Assembly: GCF_947495565.1 (NCBI RefSeq)
Contig: NZ_CANLZM010000017.1
Location: forward strand, 1-64,000
Length of the DNA stretch: 64,000 nt
Direction: 5' to 3'
DNA from: an uncultured Pontibacter sp.
GTDB lineage: Bacteria > Bacteroidota > Bacteroidia > Cytophagales > Hymenobacteraceae
In this document: piece by piece, positions 26,641-35,257 of the stretch
Layout: the number at the start of each line of letters is the position of its first letter
How positions within the stretch are numbered: the first letter of the stretch is position 1
Notes under the pieces: model-generated
What the model was told of the DNA's origin: nothing
What the model saw: the letters and a program-made list of their open reading frames with translations, nothing else
Database searches by the model: none
Position numbers and translations under genes: made by a program

Positions 26641-27012
26641 CTAATCTTCGAAGCCTTCCCGTAGTTCTTTTGACTGGGCGTAACATACGGGGCTGCTGTT
26701 TTCCTTCCGCTCCGTTTTTTCCTTTACCAGTTCATCGTAATTGTCTGGGGTAGCTAAGATCCTGCACTTCGGGTAAAGCACTACACCCCGCCGGACGATC
26801 TTACTGTTTGTTTCTATTTCGTGCGCGTTTACCCCTTCCGCTCCATACACATGAATCGTGAAGAAATGGTAGTTCGTTTTCTTCGCATATCCTTCTGCCG
26901 TTATCCTGCCGGTTATCGTCCTTTCCCCGATAAAGTCTGATGTCTCTCCTTCTGTATAAGGCGTGTACACCGACTCCGTCCACTCTACTTTACAACCTAC
27001 TGTCAGATTCAT
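26641..27012 (-). CDS. Hypothetical protein
   Basis: This is a 123-aa soluble protein if started at the internal Met (track residue 16), which begins a beta-rich sequence with no signal peptide. The segment ERTITGRITAEGYAKKTNYHFFTIHVYG alternates strands and turns, and the C-terminus is charged. Family and function are not recognised. It is transcribed toward the terminator at 26586-26613. Confidence 0.6.
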   Translation of the reverse strand: MNLTVGCKVEWTESVYTPYTEGETSDFIGERTITGRITAEGYAKKTNYHFFTIHVYGAEGVNAHEIETNSKIVRRGVVLYPKCRILATPDNYDELVKEKTERKENSSPVCYAQSKELREGFED

Positions 27013-27306
27013 ACTTGTGTTTTGTGCTTTGTTTCCTATACGTTTGCCGTGTCGCAAACTATAAATTTCCTGGCTCCCATATCTGGGTATAGCCTAAACC
27101 GCCAGGTAACTTTACTTTCTGCACGAGTAACGGCACGAGCTGCAAGCTCGCAACAGCACACAGAATCAAGCTTGCCTTTTATACTAATCCTACCCTATTT
27201 TACCCCGCAACAGCACAATCCAACTCCGATCAGGATAATGTAACTCCTTCCGCAACTGCACTCCTGCCAGGAAGTATACATACTATAAGTAGCCTGCTTC
27301 TCCCCT

Positions 27307-28332
27307 ATGAGTAAAAAGATCCTGAAGCCATCCAGACCAGTTACTGGCTCTATATTGAAAGCTCCGTTTCTGTGGATGGAGTGGGGAATGAACTGGCTCT
27401 CCTACTGGTTTAGCCACCTGGCTGTTTTTACGCTGCTGAAGTATGTGGGTAAGCTGGCCATACTTGTTGCTATTATTGGCTGGTTTATGGAAGCACCTGC
27501 CCGCAGGCAAATATCTATCCGCGAGAACTGGGCTATACTTTACGAGAAAGGCGGAGGCCGCATGGAGGCTTTACTTTTCCTGCACCAGGAAGGCGTTGAT
27601 CTTCGGGGTTTGAACGGGGAATATGGCTTTTTTGAAGGGATTAACCTGCAAGGGGCAAATTTATACGGAGCCGACATGTCGAATGCGAAGCTGGCAAAGG
27701 CAAACCTGAGCAATACCACCCTTACCAATTCCGAACTGAACAAAGCGGTGCTGGACAGCGCCAATTTTACAGCTGCAAAACTAGCTAACTCAGACCTAGA
27801 GGGTGCCTGGCTACGAAACAGCAAACTAGACAGGGCCGACCTTACCTTCACCAATTTAAGCCGTGCGTTTGTAAACGGAGCCAGCCTGCGGAGAGCCAAC
27901 TTAAATGAAGCCAGGTTAAGCCATGCCTATTTTCCCGCAGCAGACCTGAGCGGTGCTTCCTTCCAGTTTGCCAAGTTAGACAGCACCGACCTGAAAGGGG
28001 CAAAGCTAAGAGACGCCGACCTGTCGCTGGCCGATATGCGGGGAGTGAAACTATTTGATGCCGACCTGACAAACGCTACCTTCACATTTGCCATTTTAGT
28101 AGGTGCAGACTTAAGCGGAGCTGTTCTACGCGGTGCCGACCTACAAAATACCATCCTGATAAACGCTAACTTAGAAGACGCTGTATTAGATAGTGCCGAC
28201 CTAAGAGGTGCCAACCTACGTGGCGTAAACCTGAAAAATGCCAGCCTGCGGGGCGCAGATCTGCGCAGCGTCCGCTTCCTGAACGACTCAGCTTTTGTAG
28301 ATGCGGATACAACGGGTATACGGCTGCGGTAG
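27307..28332 (+). CDS. Membrane-anchored pentapeptide-repeat protein
   Basis: This 341-aa protein has one or two N-terminal hydrophobic helices (about 34-60) and a linker. From residue 115 to the end it consists almost wholly of A(D/N)LXX pentapeptide repeats, which fold as a right-handed quadrilateral beta-helix. Such proteins can mimic DNA or act as scaffolds, but nothing here points to gyrase protection. A close paralogue at 35258-36285 keeps the same anchor and repeats but is broken by stops and a frameshift, so this copy is the functional one. Confidence 0.85.
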   Translation: MSKKILKPSRPVTGSILKAPFLWMEWGMNWLSYWFSHLAVFTLLKYVGKLAILVAIIGWFMEAPARRQISIRENWAILYEKGGGRMEALLFLHQEGVDLRGLNGEYGFFEGINLQGANLYGADMSNAKLAKANLSNTTLTNSELNKAVLDSANFTAAKLANSDLEGAWLRNSKLDRADLTFTNLSRAFVNGASLRRANLNEARLSHAYFPAADLSGASFQFAKLDSTDLKGAKLRDADLSLADMRGVKLFDADLTNATFTFAILVGADLSGAVLRGADLQNTILINANLEDAVLDSADLRGANLRGVNLKNASLRGADLRSVRFLNDSAFVDADTTGIRLR

Positions 28333-28482
28333 TGGGAGGAGTAAAATCCCTCAAACCACCTGATTCATCCTGTGTTAACAGTAGTCTTCCAGGTGTTGGT
28401 CTAATTTTTTTTTATGTGTAGGCGGAAATGAGCTTTTTGCCATTGTTAAGACTAATACATACGCATCCAACACCACAAAACT

Positions 28483-29250
28483 ATGCTCAAGAACAAAGAC
28501 CTTCTCTCGCTCCTGATCCGAATATTTTTAGGTTATATTTTTCTCTCTGCCGGTATATGCAAACTTACCGACGGCAATTTCGGACAGATAATCGGGCCGC
28601 CATGGCTGGAGGAACGGCTGGCTGAGTATGGTCTGGGCCTGTTTGCGCAGGTGGTAGCGGTGAGCCAAGTGGTATGTGGTGCGCTGCTGCTCTCGCAGCG
28701 GTTTAGTTTGCTTGGTGCTGTTATGTTGGTGCCCATGTGCATAGCCATACTTGCTGTAACGGTTTCGCAGCAATGGGCGGGCACACCATACATTAACGCT
28801 GTACTGCTGCTGCTAAACCTTTCGCTGTTAGCCATGGAGTACCCCAAATTCAGGTTTTTGCTGCAGGCTAACACAGCTTTCAAAATCAAGCCGACATCAA
28901 TAGATCGGATCGGGCATAATATGTTTAGTTGGCTGGGCCTGGGCTTTAGCTTCCTCGCGATGGCAGCTGCTTCTTATAACCTGGTGCTTACAAATGTGTT
29001 TGCTGTACTTGCCTTTGCCACCTTCGCCTTCACTATTATCAGTAAGGTTGTAGAGAATAAACTTGATGTGCTGCTGCTGACTTTGCCGTTTGTAACGATG
29101 ATAGTGCTGACGCTTGGAAGAATAATACCTTATGCCGAACCCCTTTTGGCTGTGCTCCTACTGGTTGAGGCTCTTTTATTAATTATCAGGCTTATCCTGG
29201 GGGCAAAAAGAAAGAGAGAAACTACACAGCCTGCAGCCGCTTTATCCTGA
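28483..29250 (+). CDS. DoxX/MauE-like membrane protein
   Basis: This 255-aa membrane protein has about seven helices. The first 125 residues match the DoxX-like four-helix unit, with LLIRIFLGYIFLSAGICKL at 9-27 and a Gly-rich second helix. The remaining part adds three further helices and a basic tail. DoxX-family proteins are linked to respiratory quinone chemistry or redox stress, but no function can be fixed here. No neighbour suggests a pathway. Confidence 0.7.
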   Translation: MLKNKDLLSLLIRIFLGYIFLSAGICKLTDGNFGQIIGPPWLEERLAEYGLGLFAQVVAVSQVVCGALLLSQRFSLLGAVMLVPMCIAILAVTVSQQWAGTPYINAVLLLLNLSLLAMEYPKFRFLLQANTAFKIKPTSIDRIGHNMFSWLGLGFSFLAMAAASYNLVLTNVFAVLAFATFAFTIISKVVENKLDVLLLTLPFVTMIVLTLGRIIPYAEPLLAVLLLVEALLLIIRLILGAKRKRETTQPAAALS

Positions 29251-29425
29251 CAGTAGGTCGCCCCCGTTGGCGTGAATTTGCAGCTGTGCTTTTTCTGCAG
29301 GGTTGATCATCCCCTACCCACTCCTGAAACAAGTCTGGGCCCTTCAAGCTCAAAGTAGGAACTTCAACTAAGCGGGATATACAAAAAAACCAATACCAAT
29401 CCCCAGATCAAGTAGTTAAAAAAAT

Positions 29426-29509
29426 ATGTAAAGCGTACTTGACTTTAAGAAAAGCAAACTATACCTTTATGTAAATAAAACTTTACATTATATCAATCGT
29501 TATTTACAT
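29426..29509. promoter_or_regulatory. Four ATGTAAA/TTTACAT boxes, candidate autoregulatory operator
   Basis: ATGTAAA occurs at 29426-29432 and 29469-29475, and TTTACAT at 29482-29488 and 29503-29509. The middle two form an inverted repeat with a 6-bp spacer. The last box abuts the start codon at 29510. The downstream operon encodes an HTH regulator, so autoregulation is inferred. Confidence 0.5.
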
Positions 29510-29917
29510 ATGGAAAATCAAAACTATAACACCCAGCTTCGGCGTAATACCTGGCAACTAGCTATCTGGACTTTTGCGTGGGTTGCCTCTATGGCCCTGG
29601 CAACCTTTGGGCCCAACTTAATCTGGCAGGAGAATATGCCCTTCACCATAGTTGCCATTGTACTAAATGCGGCTTTTGGCGCTGCAATGATCCTGGCAAA
29701 CATCCGGTATATCAAAAGCATGGACGAGATGCAGCGTAGAATTCAGCTGGAGGCTATGGGTATTGCCTTGGGCGTAGGCGTGGTTGGCGGCTTAAGCTAT
29801 TCGCTGCTTGATACGACCAATATTATTTCGGGAGATGCAGAGATCTCTTTCCTGGTCATCCTGATAGGGCTTACCTACCTGGCCGCTACTGTTATCGGGC
29901 AAATCCGCTACAGATGA
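29510..29917 (+). CDS. Four-helix membrane protein paired with HTH regulator
   Basis: This 135-aa protein has four predicted transmembrane helices (about 15-30, 40-63, 84-105 and 112-130) and a short charged loop containing KSMDEMQRRIQLEA. It has no catalytic motif. Its last 4 bp overlap the start of the HTH regulator gene, so the two are co-translated. This arrangement of a small membrane protein and a YozG-like regulator is common in bacteria. The membrane protein may sequester or sense for the regulator, but this is inference. Confidence 0.75.
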   Translation: MENQNYNTQLRRNTWQLAIWTFAWVASMALATFGPNLIWQENMPFTIVAIVLNAAFGAAMILANIRYIKSMDEMQRRIQLEAMGIALGVGVVGGLSYSLLDTTNIISGDAEISFLVILIGLTYLAATVIGQIRYR

Positions 29918-30114
29918 AAAATCGACTGAAGGTACTTAGAGCTGAGCGTGACTTAACGCAGGCAGACCTTGCCGATGCGCTGGCCGTTTCTAGGCAGACC
30001 GTAAATGCCATCGAGAAAGGCAAGTTTGACCCGAGTTTACCCCTGGCTTTTAAAATATCCCGGCTATTTAATCTGCCGATCGAAGCTATTTTTCAGGATG
30101 AAGAAGAAGTATAG
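29914..30114 (+). CDS. XRE-family HTH transcriptional regulator (YozG-like)
   Basis: This 66-aa single-domain Cro/CI-type helix-turn-helix protein contains the HTH core TQADLADALAVSRQTVNAIEKG (about 17-38) and an acidic C-terminal end. Its length is that of stand-alone XRE regulators, which bind DNA as dimers. It probably represses its own operon through the ATGTAAA boxes upstream of 29510. Confidence 0.9.
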   Translation: MKNRLKVLRAERDLTQADLADALAVSRQTVNAIEKGKFDPSLPLAFKISRLFNLPIEAIFQDEEEV

Positions 30115-30204
30115 GGTTACAGATTCTTAAGGATTGATTTTTAGTCTGTCAGGATTTTAGTAAAGCTATGATTGCTCAAAGTATTCATTGTTCGCAGGTG
30201 TAAA

Positions 30205-30518
30205 TCATCCCCCTGCCCCTTTTTTATCGAGGGCCCCTACCCCTAAATGCCGTCAACTTAAGCGTTTAAGTTTGCCGTTGTGCGTGTTCTCACCAACAAC
30301 TTGCTGGTCAGAAGACAGAGCAAGGGCGACTGCTTTACTGGAGGCAACCCGAGCTATTTCTTAAGTTGACGGCATTGCCCCTACCCCCAAGGGAGACTTT
30401 TTTGGCTATGGCTTTGCTATTGTATATAAAGCTTTGTAGGACTGGTAAATTTAAAGTCTAAATAGTAATCTATACTACTCGTGCTGAGTGTTCCCCTTCG
30501 AAGGGGGCAGGGGGATGA
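30205..30518. repeat. Split REP-like palindrome
   Basis: TCATCCCCCTG (30205-30215) and CAGGGGGATGA (30508-30518) are the same arms as the compact REP at 20679-20714, here about 290 bp apart. The MITE-like element at 30246-30376 lies between them. A second small palindrome, CCCCTTCGAAGGGG, sits next to the right arm. Confidence 0.55.
30246..30376. mobile_element. MITE-like element with 17-bp perfect terminal inverted repeats
   Basis: AATGCCGTCAACTTAAG (30246-30262) and its exact complement (30360-30376) bound a 131-bp non-coding element. GCCCCTACCCC occurs just outside on both sides, as expected for a target-site duplication of about 11 bp. The interior contains CGTGTTCTCACCAACAA and GAGCAAGGGC, related in inverted orientation to the palindromic repeats at 17.5, 31.7 and 55.4 kb. 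No transposase is present, so mobility would depend on one elsewhere. Confidence 0.7.
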
Positions 30519-30549
30519 CGATTGTCTGCGGAATTTACACGCACTAAAC

Positions 30550-30741
30550 TTATCGCTTCTCCTCAAACTTAAAAATATACTCAACTATCACCCGCTCCAC
30601 ATTTGGCAGGTCTTTCATTACCTCACCATCCGAAAACCGAAGCGTGGTGAAGCCAAACTTAGCCAAATCCTTATCGCGTTGCTGGTCTTCTTCGGTTTTG
30701 AAGTTGTGGGAGTAGCCGTATCCTTCGATGATCAGCTTTAG
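30550..30741 (-). pseudogene. 5'-truncated DUF559-type endonuclease-like remnant
   Basis: On the minus strand a 63-codon open frame reads LKLIIEGYGYSHNFKTEEDQ, RDKDLAKFGFTTLRF and VERVIVEYIFKFEEKR, then stops. This is the C-terminal half of a DUF559 (Vsr-like fold) protein, with the usual LIIExDGxxH and RD...L..G....RF blocks. The N-terminal half and a start codon are missing: the frame runs straight into the stop region of the gene at 30742. It is best read as a gene fragment. Confidence 0.65.
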
Positions 30742-31239
30742 TTACTGCTGCGTTTGCTCTTCCGGCATACGTTCGATGTGTATCGACACTAGTTGCCAGG
30801 CTGTATCTGCTTGGGGCTCCCAAACGAAGCTGTAGTTCCCGCGTTGTTGCGCTGCTGCCATGTTGGGTACTTCTCTGGTGAAGCTGTACGTGCCCAGTGC
30901 ATAGGCCATGTCTGGCCCCTCTCCTTTTGCTATCATGGTAGCCTCCAGATCCCGCGTCACATTTAAGTTAGGCCGCAGCCATTGTGCCACCACCTCTTCT
31001 TTGCCACTCAGGTTGTTTGGCCCCATCAGCATTTCTACGTCTTCCGCCATAATGGACATCAGGTAAGTGGAGTCTTGGGTATTCCAGGCGGATACAAATT
31101 TGTTGTTGAGCTCATCCATGTTGGCAGTGGCAACAGGCGCTGTTTCGGTGGTAGTGGTAGTTTCAATAACTCGCTCTTCAGTTTCGGCGCACGACACTAA
31201 CATCAAAGGCAAGACTGTAAGATATAGGAGCTTTTTCAT
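30742..31239 (-). CDS. Lipoprotein with SnoaL/DUF4440-like (NTF2 fold) domain
   Basis: The start is placed at the internal Met (track residue 25), which opens a lipoprotein signal, MKKLLYLTVLPLMLVSC. After a Thr/Glu-rich linker, residues 40-160 resemble SnoaL/DUF4440 proteins: a helix with MDELNNKFVSAWNTQDSTYLMS, then AEDVEML and strands ending DTAWQLVSIHIERM. The domain often carries small-molecule binding or isomerase folds, and the actual role is unknown. The first downstream element is a DUF559 fragment. Confidence 0.75.
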   Translation of the reverse strand: MKKLLYLTVLPLMLVSCAETEERVIETTTTTETAPVATANMDELNNKFVSAWNTQDSTYLMSIMAEDVEMLMGPNNLSGKEEVVAQWLRPNLNVTRDLEATMIAKGEGPDMAYALGTYSFTREVPNMAAAQQRGNYSFVWEPQADTAWQLVSIHIERMPEEQTQQ

Positions 31240-31871
31240 AGTATAGACATTAGACAGATTTATGAATCTAGAACAGGTGGGGTGAGGCCAGAGTGAAGGG
31301 TGCCGGATCACTTACTACAGCATTATTTATATAACGAATACAAAAAGTTACAGGTTTTATTTCACTTACTTACACTACCAGGTAGGTTAGAAAAGAAGCA
31401 TTGCCGCCAATCCACATATATTAAACTCAATTACAATACATTATAAAAAACCCACCACAATTAGTTTTCTATGTAGGTAGCAATTTATGATGCAGGTACT
31501 TTATTGCTTCTAATTGCTGCGCACTGTTAACCAAGCTTATACTTCAGAAGGCAGTAATTAATTCATTATCAAGCGGGTACATTCAATTTATATCCAAACA
31601 TGTAGCATTTACATTGCCCTAACCTGTCTTTACAAAATAATTAAACAATTAACATTTATAATTATAAAACAACAGTAGTTATAGTATGACACTAACTTAA
31701 AAACTGCTTAGAGCTTTTGGTTACAGGGCCTACACCCGCCATTGTTAGTGTTTTTCACCACAATCAAAATGCAGATGCTGTAAATCTTGCTGGTGAAAAC
31801 ATGCAGCAAGGGCAGGCAGTGTAGTATTAATAAGCCCTAATAAGGCTCTTAAGTAACAAACCCATACTATC
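31240..31871. other. AT-rich intergenic region
   Basis: These 632 bp between divergent genes hold palindromic repeat copy 2 (31707-31853), which ends 18 bp before the cytochrome gene. The rest is AT-rich without an ORF or clear promoter. Confidence 0.5.
31707..31853. repeat. Palindromic dispersed repeat, copy 2
   Basis: This is about 147 bp closely matching copy 1 at 17478-17622, from GCTTAGAGCTTTTGGTTA through ACACCCGCCATTGTTAGTG and GCAGCAAGGGCAGGC to AAGCCCTAATAAGGCTC. The ends CTTAGAGC and GCTCTTAAG form an imperfect terminal inverted repeat. It lies immediately upstream of the cytochrome c gene and so would be part of its leader or promoter. Confidence 0.75.
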
Positions 31872-32489
31872 ATGAGAAATTTCTATTTTGCCACTTCATT
31901 GCTTATTTTCTTAACAGCCGTAGTTCTGTCGTCGGATAGTCTGTTCCGCAGCGGCAGCCAGGCAACGCAGACTGCTGCCTCAGAAATGGTCTTTCAGCAA
32001 AACACTGAGCAGATAAAGCAGGGCGAGCACCTGGTGCTTATTATGGGTTGCCACGACTGTCACACACCCAAGAAAATGACGGCGGAGGGCCCTGTGCTGG
32101 ATAAATCACGGGCTTTGTCGGGGCACCCCAGCAACATGCCAGACCCTGACATTGATCGAAAAGAAATTGAGCAGAAAGGACTGGCTGTAACACAAACGCT
32201 CACCTCCTGGGTAGGACCTTGGGGCATTTCTTATGCCTCCAATTTAACGCCCCACCCGTCGGGAATCGGCAACTGGACCGAGAAAAACTTTATTACAGCC
32301 ATTCGGCACGGAAAGCATAGAGGCGTTGAAGGAGCGCGTATGTTGCTGCCCCCCATGCCCTGGGAAATGTACGCTAACATGACCGATAAGGAAACAAGAG
32401 CTATATTTGCCTACCTGAAGTCTCTGAAGCCGATAAACAATGTGGTGCCAGCGGCTAAACCCCCAGTTTTAGCATCAGAGAGTAAATAG
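31872..32489 (+). CDS. Single-haem cytochrome c
   Basis: This 205-aa exported cytochrome c has an N-terminal hydrophobic signal (about 1-22) and one haem-binding CHDCH motif (60-64, GCHDCHTPKK). It continues with GPVLDKSRALSGHP, NLTPHPSGIGNWTE and MLLPPMPWEMYANM, a pattern typical of periplasmic class I-like cytochromes of Bacteroidota. A Met in the last block is a likely sixth haem ligand. It may carry electrons to an oxidase or dehydrogenase, but no partner gene lies nearby. Confidence 0.88.
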   Translation: MRNFYFATSLLIFLTAVVLSSDSLFRSGSQATQTAASEMVFQQNTEQIKQGEHLVLIMGCHDCHTPKKMTAEGPVLDKSRALSGHPSNMPDPDIDRKEIEQKGLAVTQTLTSWVGPWGISYASNLTPHPSGIGNWTEKNFITAIRHGKHRGVEGARMLLPPMPWEMYANMTDKETRAIFAYLKSLKPINNVVPAAKPPVLASESK

Positions 32490-32662
32490 AAATGTATACT
32501 TTAAGCTGGTCAGGAAGTATAATTACGTAGCTATGCGTTTATTCCTGTCCAGTAGCTTCTCTGAACTGGCCATTTTAAGTATAAAAAACCTGCCCCTCCG
32601 AGTAGGGGAATTTCTAATTGATTTGAGGAGAGTTTATACATATTTCTCAGCTGATACTGGTA

Positions 32663-33013
32663 CTACTGTTTAGGCTCATGTCCCCAGTTTTTTAAAGAGT
32701 AGCGCCATGGGGTATCCTCTATGTTGCCAGAAGGCCGTTGGGCTGTGTGCCGGTGCACGTAACCAACTACTTTGCGCATGTGTGCATAGTCTGCATCAGT
32801 CAGATCTGCTTTCTTTGTGTGGAGGATCTTGATGATTTTCCTGCCCGATTCGTGCCCCACTGATTCATCAGCATCCTCCTCCTTGTAACCTACTTCTTTA
32901 GACTCATCTGTTTTTAGCCATTCCTCCAGTTCAGAAGGAGTCATGTTAACCGCCTCTTTAAAGTCTTGGTAAATCTGTTCGCGCTCTTCCTTGTCAAAAT
33001 CTGTATGTGCCAT
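32663..33013 (-). CDS. DUF3140 family protein
   Basis: This 116-aa soluble acidic protein matches the DUF3140 pattern well: VNMTPSELEEWLKTDESK near 23-40, SVGHESGRKI near 51-60, DLTDADYAHMRKVVGYVHRH near 71-90, and WRYSLKNWGH near the end. The family's function is unknown. The pattern of conserved His, Trp and Arg residues suggests nucleic-acid or ligand binding, but this is speculation. It is monocistronic, with a promoter region shared divergently with the cupin lipoprotein gene. Confidence 0.85.
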   Translation of the reverse strand: MAHTDFDKEEREQIYQDFKEAVNMTPSELEEWLKTDESKEVGYKEEDADESVGHESGRKIIKILHTKKADLTDADYAHMRKVVGYVHRHTAQRPSGNIEDTPWRYSLKNWGHEPKQ

Positions 33014-33257
33014 GTTATTTTCTCAGTTATCGGTTCAGAAATTTATACTTACCAGCAGCATAGTTGTTCGGGCAGCAAGGTATTTATTTGTTTTTTGGCT
33101 GATTAACTACAAACTTACCTATAATAAAATTTAATATTTCGTATAAAAGTATAGAGTATACCAACACTGCAATTCCTTTTAGCAGTATATAAAATTACAT
33201 AAAACACCTTCACAAAACAGAGGCATGCGCAATAATTATAAAACTCTTAAAAGATGA

Positions 33258-33794
33258 ATGATGAAAAATTTGAAATCAAGAAATTCAGTGGCCTTTATAC
33301 TGATACTCTTTTTGATAGCCTGTAACACTAACACAGCTGAAAACACCAACACAGTTACACGAGCAGAAGCATCGCCACCTGATACACAAGCAGATGGATT
33401 GAACAAGATTGGTTATACCCTGAATATTGAAGAGGCCACACTAGCAAACGAAGATTACAGAAGAGTGCTTTATACCGGAGAACACATGCAATTGGTGCTG
33501 ATGAGCTTAAAACCCAATGAGGAAATCGGCATGGAGATACACCAGGATAACGATCAGTTTTTTCGGTTTGAAAGCGGCAGCGGCAAAAGCATCATAAATG
33601 GCAAAGAGTATATAGTTGGTGACGGCGACATAATATTTGTGCCAGCAGGAGCCAACCATAACATTATTAACACAGATGCTACACAAGACTTAAAGCTTTA
33701 CAGTCTTTATGCCGCCCCTACTCATAAAGACGGTTTGGTAAATGCTACAAAAGCAGAAGCTGAAGTGCCATTTGATGGTCAGACGACTGAGTAA
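33258..33794 (+). CDS. Cupin-domain lipoprotein
   Basis: This 178-aa protein has a lipoprotein signal with lipobox FLIAC (Cys22) and an Asn/Thr-rich linker, then a single cupin barrel (about 65-160). Cupin motif 1 is seen as GMEIHQDNDQFFRFESG and motif 2 as GDIIFVPAGANHNI. His in EIHQD, Glu or Asp in the first motif and His in ANHNI could bind a metal. Cell-surface or periplasmic location is inferred from the signal. The substrate is unknown. Confidence 0.85.
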   Translation: MMKNLKSRNSVAFILILFLIACNTNTAENTNTVTRAEASPPDTQADGLNKIGYTLNIEEATLANEDYRRVLYTGEHMQLVLMSLKPNEEIGMEIHQDNDQFFRFESGSGKSIINGKEYIVGDGDIIFVPAGANHNIINTDATQDLKLYSLYAAPTHKDGLVNATKAEAEVPFDGQTTE

Positions 33795-33953
33795 ATACTT
33801 ATAGCCTTTCTTGATCTATAACAGCTGACGATAAGTTATACTTGCCATTTAACCAACTAGCGAAGTTACTGCAGTATGTTGTGTTGGGGATAACACTACA
33901 AATGCGGATTAGTAAAAGATCGGGTTTATTCTAAATATTCGCAAATTACGGCA

Positions 33954-34394
33954 TCAATTAGCTTTTGCTTTGTGGCCACGGTCTTTGAAGTAATAGATTA
34001 GTGCACCAAATGCTGCGGCTACCAATTTATCCAGAATGGAATATAAAAACGCACCGCTATAGGAGGCTTGCATAAATAGGTAAAAGGCTAGCTCCAAGAG
34101 TGCTCCGGCCACTAAAAATGCAATTATTTTACCTATTTTATTGTGCAGCAGCCGCTGTAGCAGCAGGTAGGTTGCCAGCACATACACAAAAAAGCCGATT
34201 ACCTGGAAAATAATAAAACCGGTCTGCCGCATGTACTGCTCCGTAAAAGCCACTACCTCGGCAGGACTTGTAGCTACGAAAAGCTCCACATAAATAAACT
34301 GCACCAATATCAGCACCAGCTCCAGCAGTAAACCATATAAGATCATCTGCCCTATGCTCCGGCCTTGGTCGGTAGTTGAAATATTCTGCGCCAT
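33954..34394 (-). CDS. Four-helix membrane protein, hypothetical
   Basis: This 146-aa protein has four hydrophobic segments (about 15-38, 58-80, 88-112 and 115-135) and a short basic tail ending KAKAN. It has no recognised family or catalytic residue. It is monocistronic and expressed toward the convergent cupin lipoprotein gene. The start at 34394 gives a short polar N-terminus. Confidence 0.6.
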   Translation of the reverse strand: MAQNISTTDQGRSIGQMILYGLLLELVLILVQFIYVELFVATSPAEVVAFTEQYMRQTGFIIFQVIGFFVYVLATYLLLQRLLHNKIGKIIAFLVAGALLELAFYLFMQASYSGAFLYSILDKLVAAAFGALIYYFKDRGHKAKAN

Positions 34395-34811
34395 CGTCAG
34401 GATGTTTGGTTTTGCTACTGTATACGATACCCCGTTAGCACACTAACATATAAGTACTTATAAATAAGTTTAACAACTAATGATCAGTGTGAAACGGCTA
34501 TACTATAAAGTTAGTCGGGCTGCTGTTGATTTACTTACATTACTATTTTGCTGGAACTGCTTCTGTCAATTTTATCTGGTAACTATACTTATATAGGTAG
34601 CTATACTTTTAAAACTTTTACTTTATACATTTCGGGGCTGAAGCAAAACTGTCAGCTATTCATCTAGATCAGGAACCGGCACATTATCGAATAAAACTAC
34701 CCTGTACATGAGTATTGCCATGCAAAAACCTACCGCTCGTGTGGTCGTAAGTTAATAAGAGACCTACAAGAGCTGTAGGCCAAACTCATGTACAATAATA
34801 AGTATAAAGCT
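34395..34811. other. AT-rich intergenic region
   Basis: These 417 bp contain two close TATACTT words at 34585-34610 and a small hairpin CCTACA-AGAGC-TGTAGG (about 34763-34781) just before the small hydrophilic protein gene. No ORF. Confidence 0.4.
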
Positions 34812-35075
34812 ATGGCAACTAACGATAAAAAGGATAAAACAGAACCAACCAAAAGAAACCTGGCCAGTAACGCAAACGAGCAGCCAAACCCGAAGGATTA
34901 TTCTAACAAGGCTAACATACAGGGTGGTGTAGACAGTGGCAAACATGGCACAAAGCCTACCGCTTCTCAACAGCACGGGCAAGGGGCCGAAAATAAGAAT
35001 ACCGATACCCGAACAGGCTCAGACAGTGGCAGCGGCCAGGGGGGTCAGGGCGGCGGCACTCCTACCGGCAAATAA
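34812..35075 (+). CDS. Small hydrophilic, probably disordered protein
   Basis: This 87-aa protein starts at the second Met of the track ORF (MATNDKKDK). It is composed nearly entirely of Gly, Asn, Lys, Thr, Ser and Gln with no hydrophobic core, and ends in a GGQGGGTPTGK run. Such composition is typical of stress-induced hydrophilins, but no family is assigned. A perfect 12-bp-stem terminator directly after the stop codon supports real transcription. Confidence 0.65.
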   Translation: MATNDKKDKTEPTKRNLASNANEQPNPKDYSNKANIQGGVDSGKHGTKPTASQQHGQGAENKNTDTRTGSDSGSGQGGQGGGTPTGK

Positions 35076-35097
35076 GCATTTCCGTTATTTTAATTAC

Positions 35098-35137
35098 AAA
35101 TCCCCTGAAGCTGCTGTTTCAGGGGATTTGTTTTTTT
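35098..35137 (+). terminator. Rho-independent terminator
   Basis: AAATCCCCTGAA and TTCAGGGGATTT form a perfect 12-bp stem and are followed by G then seven T residues. It ends the small hydrophilic protein gene. Confidence 0.9.
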
Positions 35138-35257
35138 AACTCTACCGGCTGCCCTGCATGTGTAAATTTTAACCGACGTCTCATATGAAATCGCTTCAAC
35201 TGAAACCGTGCTTATGCAACAAAGTATAAATTAAGTACTACAGCTGGCTTAATTTGC

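Larger units (their letters stand above)
30115..30549. other. Repeat-filled gap
   Basis: These 435 bp hold a split REP-like palindrome and an inserted MITE-like element, with CCCC-rich direct repeats at the insertion point. No gene is seen. Confidence 0.6.

Noticed and set aside
27540-28214. Minus-strand ORFs opposite the pentapeptide-repeat gene
   Set aside because: Periodic composition is just the reverse reading of the repeats.
30481-30741. 86-codon plus ORF
   Set aside because: Antisense of the DUF559 remnant, which has the clear family match.
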